In this document: positions 1-8,311 of the stretch, one piece after another
Position numbering within the stretch: the first letter of the stretch is position 1
Layout of the letters: every line of letters starts with the position of its first letter
NCBI GenBank assembly: GCA_964444825.1
Contig: CAYUIS010000001.1
Span: 1-64,000 of the forward strand
Direction: 5' to 3'
Source: CAYUIS01 sp964444825
Lineage (GTDB): Bacteria; Chloroflexota; Anaerolineae; B4-G1
DNA: 64,000 nucleotides
The notes under the pieces: generated by a model
Database searches by the model: none
The model's input: the letters and a program-made list of their open reading frames with translations, nothing else
What the model was told of the DNA's origin: nothing
Position numbers and translations under genes: made by a program

Positions 1-114
1 GGACGGGGACTGGGAGCATTGAAGAACAAGTTGCCCCAGGATTGAAATGCACCCCTGTGACTCCAGTGCTGGCCCAGACAGTCGCTCTCAGGTACAATAG
101 AGCGGGGCAGCAAG

Positions 115-2565
115 ATGGGCATCTATTTGGGACTTTTTCTCCTTTCGGCGGCCACGTTGGCTTTTGAGATCAATCTGACGCGTATTTTCTCTGTCGCGCA
201 ATTCTACCACTTTGCCTTTATGATCGTCAGCCTGGCGTTGCTGGGATTCGGCGCCAGCGGGACCTTTCTGGCTCTCTTTTCTCGTTTGAAGGAACGAAAC
301 CCGGCCCAACTGTTGACCTGGCTGGGCTGGGGATTCGCCCTCACCGCGGTTGGCTCATATGGTCTCACACTCTACGTGCCCTTTGATTCGTTCCGGATCG
401 CGCGTGAGTGGTGGCAGGGGGCCGTGCTGATCCTTCACTACACCGGGCTGGCGCTTCCGTTCTTTTGTTGTGGTGCTGCGGTCGGTCTGTTGCTCACGGT
501 GCACCCAGATCGCGCGCCGTTTACCTATGCCGCAAACCTGATCGGCTCGGCCGCTGGCTGTCTGCTCGCCATCGTTGCCCCCTCGCTGGTGGGGGGTGAG
601 GGACTCGTTCTTCTCTCTGCGGCTTTGGGTCTCCTGGCCGCTCTCACGTTTCAACAGAGAGTAGCGCGCAATGGACGGCGCGGACCACGTATAAAGTATG
701 GCGTGTTGTGTGGCGCTCAGGTGCTAGTTGTCTTTGTCCTCATCTGTGCCGCGCTGTGGACCCCATCCGGCCTGGAGGTTCGCCTCTCCCCGTACAAGAG
801 CCTCAGCTATGCGCTCCTCTATCCCGATGTGGAGCCGGTATTCCAACGCTGGAATGGCTTTTCCCGGGTGGACGTGGTGCGCTCCAGCAGCATCCGCAGT
901 CTCCCTGGGCGTGGGTTCCTGTGCCCCAGTCAACCTCCGCTCCAATCGGGTCTCACGGTGGATGGTGATGGTCTGAGCCCTATCAGCCAGGTGGAACCTG
1001 GTTTTACCTCCTTGGCGTTCACCGACTGCCTGATGTCCGTTTTGCCATATCGATTGCGGCCTGATGCTCGCGCGCTGATACTGGAGCCCCGGGGTGGGTT
1101 TGACGTGCTGGTAGCGCTGGCCGAAGGCGTTCGGCAGGCGACAGTGGTCGAGGCGAACCCGCTCGTCGTCGAGGCGGTGCGGGCGCAGGGGGAGTGGGCC
1201 GGTAGCCTGTACGACGATCCGCGCGTGACCGTCGTCGTGGAGGAGGGACGCGCGTACGCGCGCCGCGCGACGGAGCACTATGACGTGGTGGTGCTTTCGC
1301 TGATCGCCCCGCAGCGGCAGGTGACCTCCGGCGCGTACAGCCTGGCTGAGGACTATCGCTACACCGTGCAGGCCTTTACTGACTATCTGTCCCGTTTGGA
1401 CGAAAACGGCCTGTTGGTCGTAATGCGCTGGCTTCAGGTGCCGCCGTCCGAGTCGGTCCGGGCCTTTGCGCTGGCGATGGAGGCGGTCGAGCGGGTCGGC
1501 GACGATCCGGAGGAGAGTATCGTCGCACTGCGCAGTTACCTGCAGATGTCCATCCTGATCCGGCGTGGTGGGTTCACGCCGGAGGAATTGGAGATCGTCC
1601 GGGCCTTTGCCGCGTCCCGTGCGTTTGACGTCGTCTATCTCCCCGGCATCCAGCCGGAGGAGGTCAACCGGCATAACGTGCTGATGCAGCCCGACTACCA
1701 TGACGCCTTTGTCGGACTGCTTGAGGCGGAGGATCGTGACGCCTGGTACCGCGCCTATCCCTTCGATGTCGAGCCGCCCAGTGATAACCATCCTTTTTTT
1801 GGCCACTTTTTCAAGTGGCGCCAGGCATCACAGGTGTTGGCGATGGCCGGGCATACGTGGCAGCCGTTTGGAGGAGCAGGTTACTTTGTGTTGTTGGTGC
1901 TGCTGGCGGTGGCGCTGATCGCAGCCGGGGTTCTGATCTTGTTGCCGCTGGCGGTATACAGACGGGATGGGATTAGGCCCGGGGGACTGTTGGGCGCGAC
2001 GCTGGGGTACTTTTCTCTGCTGGGATTGGGATTTTTGTGCGTCGAGATCCCGCTTCTACAGCAGTTTATTCTGTTCCTCGGGCACCCGGCCTATGCGATG
2101 GCGACCGTGCTTTTTACCCTCCTGCTGTTCTCCGGGGTGGGGAGCCTGCTATCGAGACGATTGTCCCCACGGCTGACACTGGTCCTGCTGCCCGTTCTGG
2201 TAGGGGGGTATGCGTTGGGTCTGCCGGTCCTCCTGCAGGCGGCGTTGGGGGCGACGCTCGGGATTCGGGTCCTTATCTCGGTGGTCGCCCTGGCACCAGC
2301 GGGTCTTCTGATGGGGATGCCCTTTCCGCAGGGCCTGGCTCGGGTGGAGCGAATGAGCGCCGGCTCTGCCCTCATCGCTTGGGCCTGGGGGGTCAATGGA
2401 GCGGTCTCGGTCGTGGCCTCGATACTGGCCGCCCTGTTGGCGCTCTCTTTTGGCTTTTTTGTCGTTCTGGCGACAGGAGCAGTTTGCTACGTAGGCGCTT
2501 TGGCCTTAGTGTGGGTCATTCGTTCCCACCCTCGTCCCGATGGGTCTCTACGCCGCCACCAGTAA
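115..2565 (+). CDS. Multi-pass membrane protein with spermidine synthase-like domain
   Basis: The 816-residue protein has hydrophobic segments at the N-terminus (about 1-190), a soluble middle (about 220-590) and more membrane segments at the C-terminus (about 600-800). The middle holds a class I methyltransferase/spermidine synthase-like Rossmann region: a LEPRGGFD glycine loop, then VVEANPLVV, the usual acidic end of the second strand. Such membrane-fused spermidine synthase-like proteins are common in bacteria and mostly lack a proven function; polyamine synthesis is not established for this subgroup. A TACAAT -10-like box lies at 93-98, only about 17 nt upstream of the ATG, so the leader would be very short. 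The 3' end overlaps the convergent Pcm gene by 50 bp. Function is uncertain; the family is fairly sure. Confidence 0.75.
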   Translation: MGIYLGLFLLSAATLAFEINLTRIFSVAQFYHFAFMIVSLALLGFGASGTFLALFSRLKERNPAQLLTWLGWGFALTAVGSYGLTLYVPFDSFRIAREWWQGAVLILHYTGLALPFFCCGAAVGLLLTVHPDRAPFTYAANLIGSAAGCLLAIVAPSLVGGEGLVLLSAALGLLAALTFQQRVARNGRRGPRIKYGVLCGAQVLVVFVLICAALWTPSGLEVRLSPYKSLSYALLYPDVEPVFQRWNGFSRVDVVRSSSIRSLPGRGFLCPSQPPLQSGLTVDGDGLSPISQVEPGFTSLAFTDCLMSVLPYRLRPDARALILEPRGGFDVLVALAEGVRQATVVEANPLVVEAVRAQGEWAGSLYDDPRVTVVVEEGRAYARRATEHYDVVVLSLIAPQRQVTSGAYSLAEDYRYTVQAFTDYLSRLDENGLLVVMRWLQVPPSESVRAFALAMEAVERVGDDPEESIVALRSYLQMSILIRRGGFTPEELEIVRAFAASRAFDVVYLPGIQPEEVNRHNVLMQPDYHDAFVGLLEAEDRDAWYRAYPFDVEPPSDNHPFFGHFFKWRQASQVLAMAGHTWQPFGGAGYFVLLVLLAVALIAAGVLILLPLAVYRRDGIRPGGLLGATLGYFSLLGLGFLCVEIPLLQQFILFLGHPAYAMATVLFTLLLFSGVGSLLSRRLSPRLTLVLLPVLVGGYALGLPVLLQAALGATLGIRVLISVVALAPAGLLMGMPFPQGLARVERMSAGSALIAWAWGVNGAVSVVASILAALLALSFGFFVVLATGAVCYVGALALVWVIRSHPRPDGSLRRHQ

Positions 2566-3325
2566 AGGGGACGAAGGCTACGCCTCCCTTGCCAAAGGCC
2601 TGCAACTCGCCATCCGGCCCTTTGACAAACTTCCACAGGGTCTGGTAGCCACCCGGTGGCCCTATGGGGACGACGATCCGTCCGCCCAAAGCCAATTGCT
2701 CTACCAGGTATGTTGGTAGGTGGTCGGGAGCTGCCGTGATGATTATGGCGTCAAATGGACTGTGCTCGGGCCAGCCATAGTAGCCGTCACCCTGCTGGCA
2801 GTGCACGTTGTCATAGTTCTGGCTCTCCAGCCGCTGCCGTGCACTCTCGGCCAACTCGGGGACGATCTCCATGGTGTAGACGGTTATGCCCGGTATCTCG
2901 GCCAAGATGGCCGCCTGATAACCGGAACCGGTGCCGATCTCTAGCACCTTGTCCCCTTGTTTTAGCTCCAGCAAATCGGTCATCAGTGCCACGATGTAGG
3001 GTTGTGAGATCGTCTGACCGTAGCCAATGGGCAGTGGATAGTCGCCGTACGCGTGCTGGCGCTGGCTTTCGGGTACAAAGAGGTGGCGAGGGACTGCCCG
3101 CATAGCACGCAATACGTCGTCGTCAGTGATCCCACGTCTCTCAATCGTCTCGAGCACCATCTGCTCCCTTTGGCGTAAAAAGCCCTCGTCGTCGCCTTCC
3201 GCCGCCTGGAATGGGGTAGGGGTTGGGTGGCTTGGTGAGGGTGTTGGTTGCGCAGGTGTTTGGGCCGCCGAACACGCGACGAGCAGGACAAGTGCCAGCG
3301 TCAAAATCACTCCGTTCCCGCGCAT
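2516..3325 (-). CDS. pcm: Protein-L-isoaspartate O-methyltransferase family, predicted lipoprotein
   Basis: This 269-residue protein matches the Pcm family, which uses S-adenosylmethionine to methylate damaged isoaspartyl residues so that they can revert to aspartate. It has the SAM-binding motif VLEIGTGSGYQAA, the preceding family signature PIGYGQTISQP and the later segment ALGGRIVVPIG. Unlike standard cytosolic Pcm (about 210 residues), it starts with a signal peptide ending in a lipobox (LLVAC) and a Pro/Thr linker, so it should be anchored outside the membrane. SAM is not normally found there, so the role is puzzling. An AAAGGA ribosome site precedes the ATG. It is convergent with and overlaps the upstream membrane protein gene. 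Confidence 0.88.
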   Translation of the reverse strand: MRGNGVILTLALVLLVACSAAQTPAQPTPSPSHPTPTPFQAAEGDDEGFLRQREQMVLETIERRGITDDDVLRAMRAVPRHLFVPESQRQHAYGDYPLPIGYGQTISQPYIVALMTDLLELKQGDKVLEIGTGSGYQAAILAEIPGITVYTMEIVPELAESARQRLESQNYDNVHCQQGDGYYGWPEHSPFDAIIITAAPDHLPTYLVEQLALGGRIVVPIGPPGGYQTLWKFVKGPDGELQAFGKGGVAFVPFTGGGVETHRDEGGNE

Positions 3326-3420
3326 TGCTTTGTCCTTTCTGTTGCATGCTCATGTTAGCTTTTCTTGGCTTTTTCTGCCTGGTTCGTCTAGCCTGGGCTG
3401 AGGGCTATGGCCGTGCGTCC

Positions 3421-3906
3421 CTACATTGGCATTCTGAGCTGTATTGTCCCTTTCTCTACATAAGCTTTGAGACCTTGCAGAGCTTGGCGATAGATCCTGG
3501 ACACACGCCGTGTAAGGAAGAGGAGACGAGCTACTACTGCGCGCCCTCCGTAGAACTCGTGGCGGCTGATCACCAGGGTGCCCCCAGCAGTGGCTTCAAA
3601 GTGGAAACCGTGGATCGCCTCGGTGCCCATCACCTGTCCCCGCCAGGCCACGTAGGGCGTCGCGCTGAGCTCGACTACGATCCCGTTCCCCGATACGGCG
3701 CCCAGAGGAAAGCCAAACTCGACCGTCTGGCGAAACTGGGCGCCCAAGGTCCAGGGGATACCGGCTGTCCACGCTGCCTCGACCAAGGCCGGAAACCAGT
3801 GAGACCAGTGGCTGATATCAGAGAAACAGGTCCACAGCACCTCGGGTGAGGCGGCTATCTCGATACGGTTCTCTACCACAGCCTGGGGTTTGCTATCCTT
3901 GGCCAT
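3421..3906 (-). CDS. SRPBCC-family (polyketide cyclase/START-like) protein
   Basis: The 161-residue protein has the pattern of the SRPBCC fold: an early IEIAASPEVLW strand-helix start, then FSDISHWSHWFPAL, a central beta-rich stretch and a final long helix. Members bind hydrophobic ligands in a deep cavity; many are small stand-alone proteins without assigned ligands. No catalytic residues can be named. It is a lone minus-strand gene between pcm and the divergent heat-shock operon, with an AGAGGGT ribosome site before the ATG. The ligand and role are unknown. Confidence 0.65.
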   Translation of the reverse strand: MAKDSKPQAVVENRIEIAASPEVLWTCFSDISHWSHWFPALVEAAWTAGIPWTLGAQFRQTVEFGFPLGAVSGNGIVVELSATPYVAWRGQVMGTEAIHGFHFEATAGGTLVISRHEFYGGRAVVARLLFLTRRVSRIYRQALQGLKAYVEKGTIQLRMPM

Positions 3907-3959
3907 TTTGTACCCTCTTTTCGCAACAACATTTTACTCGAAATACGGTTGCTTGCCAA

Positions 3960-4057
3960 ATGAAACGGGCGAACGCACTGCGGCCCCGACGCCGATTCCG
4001 ACCGCCGCCGCGCCCAGGCTGTTGCTAACCACATGAAACGGGCGAATGCGCTGCGGC
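3960..4057. repeat. Pair of 25-bp direct repeats upstream of dnaK
   Basis: Two copies of a 25-bp sequence beginning ATGAAACGGGCGAA lie at 3960-3984 and 4033-4057 and differ at two positions. They sit in the 322-bp gap between the divergent SRPBCC gene and dnaK, upstream of the proposed dnaK promoter. They could be regulator sites or remains of a small repeat. No other gene is seen in this gap. Confidence 0.6.
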
Positions 4058-4116
4058 TATAACCTGATCTAACGAAACGCTGATACTGCTCTTATCTGTT
4101 TCTGATGCAAGGGTGG

Positions 4117-4192
4117 TATATTCATCATAAAGCGCTACAAGACGGTGAGTTCATTTCACGATTAACTTGATCGACTCAATCTCTTTGTAGCG
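4117..4192 (+). promoter_or_regulatory. Proposed dnaK promoter -10 and structured leader
   Basis: A TATATT box at 4117-4122 would start transcription near 4129, giving a leader of about 100 nt before the dnaK ATG at 4229. The leader opens with an 8-bp inverted repeat, CGCTACAA at 4133-4140 pairing with TTGTAGCG at 4185-4192. A smaller GTGA/TCAC pair and a TTGA-N5-TCAA repeat (4167-4179) lie inside. No good -35 box is seen. No CIRCE element and no standard HAIR operator (the HspR site) was found, so how the HspR-like protein would act here is unclear. Confidence 0.35.
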
Positions 4193-4228
4193 AAGCACAA
4201 GCGAGCGAATGAGTGAGGAGGACAAAAA

Positions 4229-6169
4229 ATGGGAAAGATCATTGGAATTGACCTGGGTACGACCAACTCGGTGGTCGCCGTGATGGAGGGCGGTGAGCCG
4301 GTGGTGATCCCAACGGCTGAGGGTGGTCGGCTGTGCCCGTCAGTCGTCGCGTTCACCAAGAGCGGCGAGCAGCCAGTGGGGCAGACTGCCCGACGGCAAG
4401 CGGTCGTCAACTCGGACAACACTGTATTCTCCGTCAAGCGGCTGATGGGGCGGCGGTATGATGAACCCGAGGTCGCAAAGGCCCGGGAGGTTCTGCCGTA
4501 CAAGATCGTGGCCGGGCCTTCAGGGGATGCCCGTGTTCACATTCCCCAGACGAACAAGGAATACGCGCCCCAAGAGATCTCGGCTATGGTGCTGCGCAAG
4601 CTGAAGCAGGACGCCGAGGCATACCTGGGCGAGCCGGTCAAGCAAGCGGTCATCACCGTGCCGGCTTACTTTAACGACAGCCAGCGCCAGGCGACAAAGG
4701 ATGCCGGCCAGATCGCCGGTCTGGAGGTGCTGCGTATCATCAATGAGCCTACGGCAGCGAGCCTGGCCTATGGGCTGGACAAGGAAAGCGCAGAGACCAT
4801 CCTGGTCTTTGACCTGGGTGGTGGCACCTTTGATGTATCCATCCTTGACGTGGGTGAGGGGGTCGTCGAGGTGCAGTCCACCAGCGGCGATACGTTCCTC
4901 GGCGGCGACGACTGGGATCAGCGTATCGTAGACTATATCGCTGACGAGTTCAAGAAGGACCAGGGCATTGATCTGCGTGCGGATCGCCAGGCCTTGCAGC
5001 GGCTCAAGGAGGCAGCCGAGAAGGCCAAGATCGAGCTCTCCACCGTGATGGAAACCGAGATCAACCTGCCCTTTGTCACTGCGGACGCTTCTGGCCCCAA
5101 GCACCTGCAACTGAGGCTGACGCGGGCCAAGCTGGAGCAACTGACCGAGGACCTGGTGGAGCGGTGCCGGGGACCCTTTGAGCAGGCTCTGCGCGATGCA
5201 AAGCTGGAGGCCAGCAAGCTGGACCAAGTCGTGCTGGTTGGTGGTGCGACCCGTATGCCGATGATTCAGAATCTGGTGCGCGAGCTGACCGGCGGGAAGG
5301 AACCCCACAAGGGTGTCAATCCTGACGAGGTAGTCGCCATCGGTGCGGCCATCCAGGCTGGCGTTCTGGGCGGTGAGGTGAAGGACGTACTGCTGCTCGA
5401 CGTGACGCCGTTGACGTTGGGCGTGGAGACGCTGGGTGGGGTGATGACGCCTCTCATCGAGCGCAACACCACCATCCCGATTCGCAAGGGCGAGGTGTTT
5501 TCCACCGCTGCCGATGGTCAGACCGCCGTGACGATCCACGTCCTACAGGGGGAGCGGCCTATGGCAGCCGACAACAACAGCCTGGGAATGTTCAACCTGG
5601 AGGGTATTCCTCCCGCGCCTCGGGGCATCCCGCAGATCGAGGTGACGTTCGACATCGACGCCAACGGCATTCTGAACGCCTCGGCTCAGGATAAAGCCAC
5701 CGGCAAGGAGCAGCAGATCACCATAACGGCCTCCACAAACCTATCCAAGGATGAAGTGGAGAATCTGGTCCAGGATGCCAGGCGGCACGAGGCAGACGAC
5801 CGGAAGCGCAAGGAGTTGGTGGAGGCTCGAAATACCGCCGACACCTTGATCTACCAGATGGAAAAGACGCTGCGCGATCTAGGTGGCCAGGTGTCTGCTT
5901 CTGATCGCAGCCGCGTCGAACAGGTCATCGAGGAGCTGAAACAAGCCAAGGACGGAGAGGACGCCGCTCGCATCCAACAACTGATCGAGCAGTTGCAGCA
6001 GGCCAGCTACGCCATCGGGCAGCAGATGTATGCCCAGCAGGCGGCGGCACAGCAGCAGACGACCGGTGGGCCACAGCCTGGCGGCAACGGAGGACCTCCG
6101 CCTGGGTATGATGGTACCTCTCCAGAGGGTGAGGGCGAGGTAATCGAGGGCGAGTTCCAGGAGATGTGA
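4229..6169 (+). CDS. dnaK: Molecular chaperone DnaK (Hsp70)
   Basis: This is a full-length 646-residue Hsp70. The N-terminal ATPase domain has the phosphate-1 loop IGIDLGTTNS at residues 4-13, the VPAYFNDSQRQAT segment and the FDLGGGTFDVS loop. The substrate-binding domain follows, with LLLDVTPLTLGVET and the ERNTTIP region. A helical lid and a Gln/Gly-rich tail, ending in EVIEGEFQEM, close the protein. DnaK holds unfolded clients and cycles with GrpE and DnaJ, both encoded next. A strong GGAGG site (4216-4220) precedes the ATG. The start is clear from the family N-terminus. Confidence 0.98.
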   Translation: MGKIIGIDLGTTNSVVAVMEGGEPVVIPTAEGGRLCPSVVAFTKSGEQPVGQTARRQAVVNSDNTVFSVKRLMGRRYDEPEVAKAREVLPYKIVAGPSGDARVHIPQTNKEYAPQEISAMVLRKLKQDAEAYLGEPVKQAVITVPAYFNDSQRQATKDAGQIAGLEVLRIINEPTAASLAYGLDKESAETILVFDLGGGTFDVSILDVGEGVVEVQSTSGDTFLGGDDWDQRIVDYIADEFKKDQGIDLRADRQALQRLKEAAEKAKIELSTVMETEINLPFVTADASGPKHLQLRLTRAKLEQLTEDLVERCRGPFEQALRDAKLEASKLDQVVLVGGATRMPMIQNLVRELTGGKEPHKGVNPDEVVAIGAAIQAGVLGGEVKDVLLLDVTPLTLGVETLGGVMTPLIERNTTIPIRKGEVFSTAADGQTAVTIHVLQGERPMAADNNSLGMFNLEGIPPAPRGIPQIEVTFDIDANGILNASAQDKATGKEQQITITASTNLSKDEVENLVQDARRHEADDRKRKELVEARNTADTLIYQMEKTLRDLGGQVSASDRSRVEQVIEELKQAKDGEDAARIQQLIEQLQQASYAIGQQMYAQQAAAQQQTTGGPQPGGNGGPPPGYDGTSPEGEGEVIEGEFQEM

Positions 6170-6197
6170 TTTGATTCCGGTGGGCTAGACGATTAGG

Positions 6198-6241
6198 CGA
6201 CTGGTAGATTGGAGCAGTGCTACGGACCGATCTACCAGTCG
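6198..6241 (+). repeat. 12-bp inverted repeat between dnaK and grpE
   Basis: Perfect arms CGACTGGTAGAT (6198-6209) and ATCTACCAGTCG (6230-6241) flank a 20-nt loop in the 99-bp gap between dnaK and grpE. There is no U-tract, so it is not an ordinary terminator. It may mark an mRNA processing or stability point that sets the DnaK:GrpE ratio. Its position argues against an upstream GrpE start at 6209. Confidence 0.7.
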
Positions 6242-6268
6242 TACACCAGCACCTCAAGGGAGAAAAAG

Positions 6269-6913
6269 ATGGTCGGAGGAGTGAGAATACCGGTCCGCGT
6301 CAGCACCAGGCCGGTTTCGGAGGGAACTGGGTTTGTATCCCAGCCGGAAGACGCCAAAGCCGCTCTGCCGGTGGTGGATCGTGACGAGACGATCGACACA
6401 GATTTGCCTGTGGTCCCTGAACGATCACGGTTGGGAAAACTGGACCCGGCTTACAATCACCGGGAGTCAGGGGCAGGAGAGGAAGAGGATAGCGCCGGCG
6501 AGTGGCGCGACCGAGCCTTGCGTCTGCAGGCCGAGATGGACAACTTTCGCAAGCGCCAGCAACGGCTGGCTGACGAGCGTGTAACCTCCGATCGCGAGCG
6601 GTTGCTGCGAGCCTTTCTGGGTGTGGCCGACGACCTCAATCGAGCACTGCGTGCCGATGGAACGGACGTCGAGAGCCTGCGTCAAGGCGTGGATCTGACG
6701 TATCAGAGCCTCGTCCGTGTTCTGAGTCAGGAGGGGGCAGAGCCAATCGAGGCGGTGCACCAGACCTTTGATCCGCAGTGGCACGAGGCAGTGGCCACCG
6801 TGCCCCACATAGAGGCGGGTGTTGAACCAGACACGGTGGTGAAGGTGATTCAGGTGGGCTACCGCCTGGGAGACCGGCTCCTCAGACCCGCGCGTGTTCT
6901 AGTCGCCACCTAA
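6269..6913 (+). CDS. grpE: Nucleotide exchange factor GrpE
   Basis: GrpE releases ADP from DnaK. The 214-residue product has a variable N-terminus, a long helix with the typical LQAEMDNFRKRQQR and a C-terminal beta domain ending VGYRLGDRLLRPARVLVA, the family signature. I chose the ATG at 6269 because AAGGGAG lies just upstream; an in-frame start at 6209 would fall inside the intergenic hairpin. It lies between dnaK and dnaJ, the usual partners, and is followed by a 19-bp gap to dnaJ. Confidence 0.95.
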   Translation: MVGGVRIPVRVSTRPVSEGTGFVSQPEDAKAALPVVDRDETIDTDLPVVPERSRLGKLDPAYNHRESGAGEEEDSAGEWRDRALRLQAEMDNFRKRQQRLADERVTSDRERLLRAFLGVADDLNRALRADGTDVESLRQGVDLTYQSLVRVLSQEGAEPIEAVHQTFDPQWHEAVATVPHIEAGVEPDTVVKVIQVGYRLGDRLLRPARVLVAT

Positions 6914-6932
6914 GCGGTCCACGTTCCTGGCT

Positions 6933-7907
6933 ATGGAATACAGAGACTATTATCAGGCGCTCGGTGTCAGCAAGGATGCCAGCGAAAAAGAGATCAAACG
7001 AGCGTTCCGTAAACTTGCTCGCCAGTACCATCCGGACGTTAATCCGGGTGACCCCAAGGCCGAGGAGCGATTCAAAGAGATCAACGAAGCCCACGAAGTG
7101 CTCTCCGATCCGGAGAAACGGAAAAAATACGATCAGCTTGGGTCGGCCTGGCAGGATTGGGACCGTACGGGCGGCCAGCCTGGTGACTTTGATTGGGGTC
7201 AGTGGGCCAGTGGCTCTCCCGGCGGGCAGGGCCAGCGGGTTCATGTGCGCTACGGCACGCCGGATGATCTGAACGACCTGTTTGGCGGAGCTAGTCCGTT
7301 CTCCGACTTTTTCAGCCAGATCTTTGGCGGCGTGGGGGGGAGGGCTGCCTCTGGTGGCTCTAATTACCAGGTGCGCCCGCAGCGCGGACAGGATTTTGAG
7401 CAGCAGGTCGAGATCAGCCTACGGGAAGCCTATCACGGTACCACGCGTATTCTGCAGAAGGATGGTCGTCGGCTAGAGGTCAAGATTCCGCCGGGCGCTC
7501 GAACCGGTTCTCGGGTGCGAATGACGGGCGAAGGTAGCCCGGGCGCGATGGGTGGGCCGGCGGGGGATATCTATCTGCGCGTCGCAGTAACGTCTGATCC
7601 CCAGTTTGAGCGCCAGGGCGATGACCTGCACGGGGCGGTGGAGGTAGATCTGTACACAGCCGTTCTCGGCGGCAAGGCCCAGGTGCCGACTCTGAGCGGC
7701 CCCGTGAATCTCATGATACCGGCCGGTACCCAGAACGGGTGCGTGTTTCGTCTGCGCGGGAAGGGTATGCCGCGTCTGCGGCAGCCGGAGCAGTATGGTG
7801 ACCTGTACGCCAGGGTGGACGTGCGGCTGCCTGAACAGCTTACGCCGCGTCAGCGGGAGCTGTTCGATGAGTTGCAGAGACTATCGCTAGGGGAGACCGA
7901 CGGGTGA
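6933..7907 (+). CDS. dnaJ: DnaJ/CbpA-type J-domain co-chaperone without zinc finger
   Basis: The 324-residue protein begins with a J domain holding the HPD motif (residues 33-35), which stimulates the DnaK ATPase. A Gly-rich linker with Phe follows (about 75-130), then two C-terminal beta-sandwich substrate domains (for example VKIPPGARTGSRVRM and GDLYARVDVRLP). The four CxxCxGxG zinc repeats of classical DnaJ are absent, so it is a type B, CbpA-like protein. It is in the heat-shock operon, and its stop codon overlaps the start of the MerR-like gene. Confidence 0.95.
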   Translation: MEYRDYYQALGVSKDASEKEIKRAFRKLARQYHPDVNPGDPKAEERFKEINEAHEVLSDPEKRKKYDQLGSAWQDWDRTGGQPGDFDWGQWASGSPGGQGQRVHVRYGTPDDLNDLFGGASPFSDFFSQIFGGVGGRAASGGSNYQVRPQRGQDFEQQVEISLREAYHGTTRILQKDGRRLEVKIPPGARTGSRVRMTGEGSPGAMGGPAGDIYLRVAVTSDPQFERQGDDLHGAVEVDLYTAVLGGKAQVPTLSGPVNLMIPAGTQNGCVFRLRGKGMPRLRQPEQYGDLYARVDVRLPEQLTPRQRELFDELQRLSLGETDG

Positions 7908-8254
7908 TGAGACGCAGGACCGAGCTAGCGACGAGACAGACGACACAGTTGATGAGCAGAGTCACCTGGCAGGGGGAAACGACCGTCATCACGATCGCTG
8001 TCGCCGCCCGCCAGTGTGGCCTGACGGCGTACACTGTGCGCCGTTACATCCGCCGTGGGCTGCTGAGCGAGGCGCTGACCGAAGCGGATCTGGCTGAGCT
8101 GCGGCGCATTCGTCGTCTTACGGGACTGGGCGTCAACCTGGCTGGTGTGGAGGTCGTACTTCGCATGCGACGGAACATAAAGGAACTCCAGGCCGAGGTC
8201 GACCGCCTCCAGGCTCTCCTCAACACTGGGCCTGGAGGGACTGGAATAGAGTAA
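7907..8254 (+). CDS. hspR: HspR-like MerR-family regulator
   Basis: This small protein has a MerR-type winged helix near its N-terminus (AARQCGLTAYTVRRYIRRGLL) followed by LRRIRRLTGLGVNLAGVEVVLRM and a short coiled coil. That is the layout of HspR, the repressor of dnaK operons in Actinobacteria, and the gene sits in the same place, directly after dnaJ. The ATG at 7907 overlaps the dnaJ stop (TGATG); a second candidate start is at 7952, which would match the shorter N-terminus of HspR proteins. Autoregulation with DnaK as co-repressor is known for actinobacterial HspR and is an inference here. Confidence 0.8.
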   Translation: MRRRTELATRQTTQLMSRVTWQGETTVITIAVAARQCGLTAYTVRRYIRRGLLSEALTEADLAELRRIRRLTGLGVNLAGVEVVLRMRRNIKELQAEVDRLQALLNTGPGGTGIE

Positions 8255-8311
8255 TGGCAGCGGGCTCTCACCTGTGGTACTGGTGAGTGTCCCACCGGGC
8301 AGGAGGTGTTT

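Noticed and set aside
724..1806. 360-residue open frame antisense to the first gene
   Set aside because: Shadow of the plus-strand membrane protein gene; composition is Arg/His/Gln-rich without domains.
4100..4228. CIRCE (TTAGCACTC-N9-GAGTGCTAA) or HAIR (CTTGAGT-N7-ACTCAAG) upstream of dnaK
   Set aside because: Neither was found; the nearest match, TTGA-N5-TCAA at 4167-4179, has the wrong spacing.
4520..5539. 339-residue open frame antisense to dnaK
   Set aside because: It mirrors dnaK codons, has no family signature and no ribosome site; long antisense frames are expected in GC-rich coding DNA.
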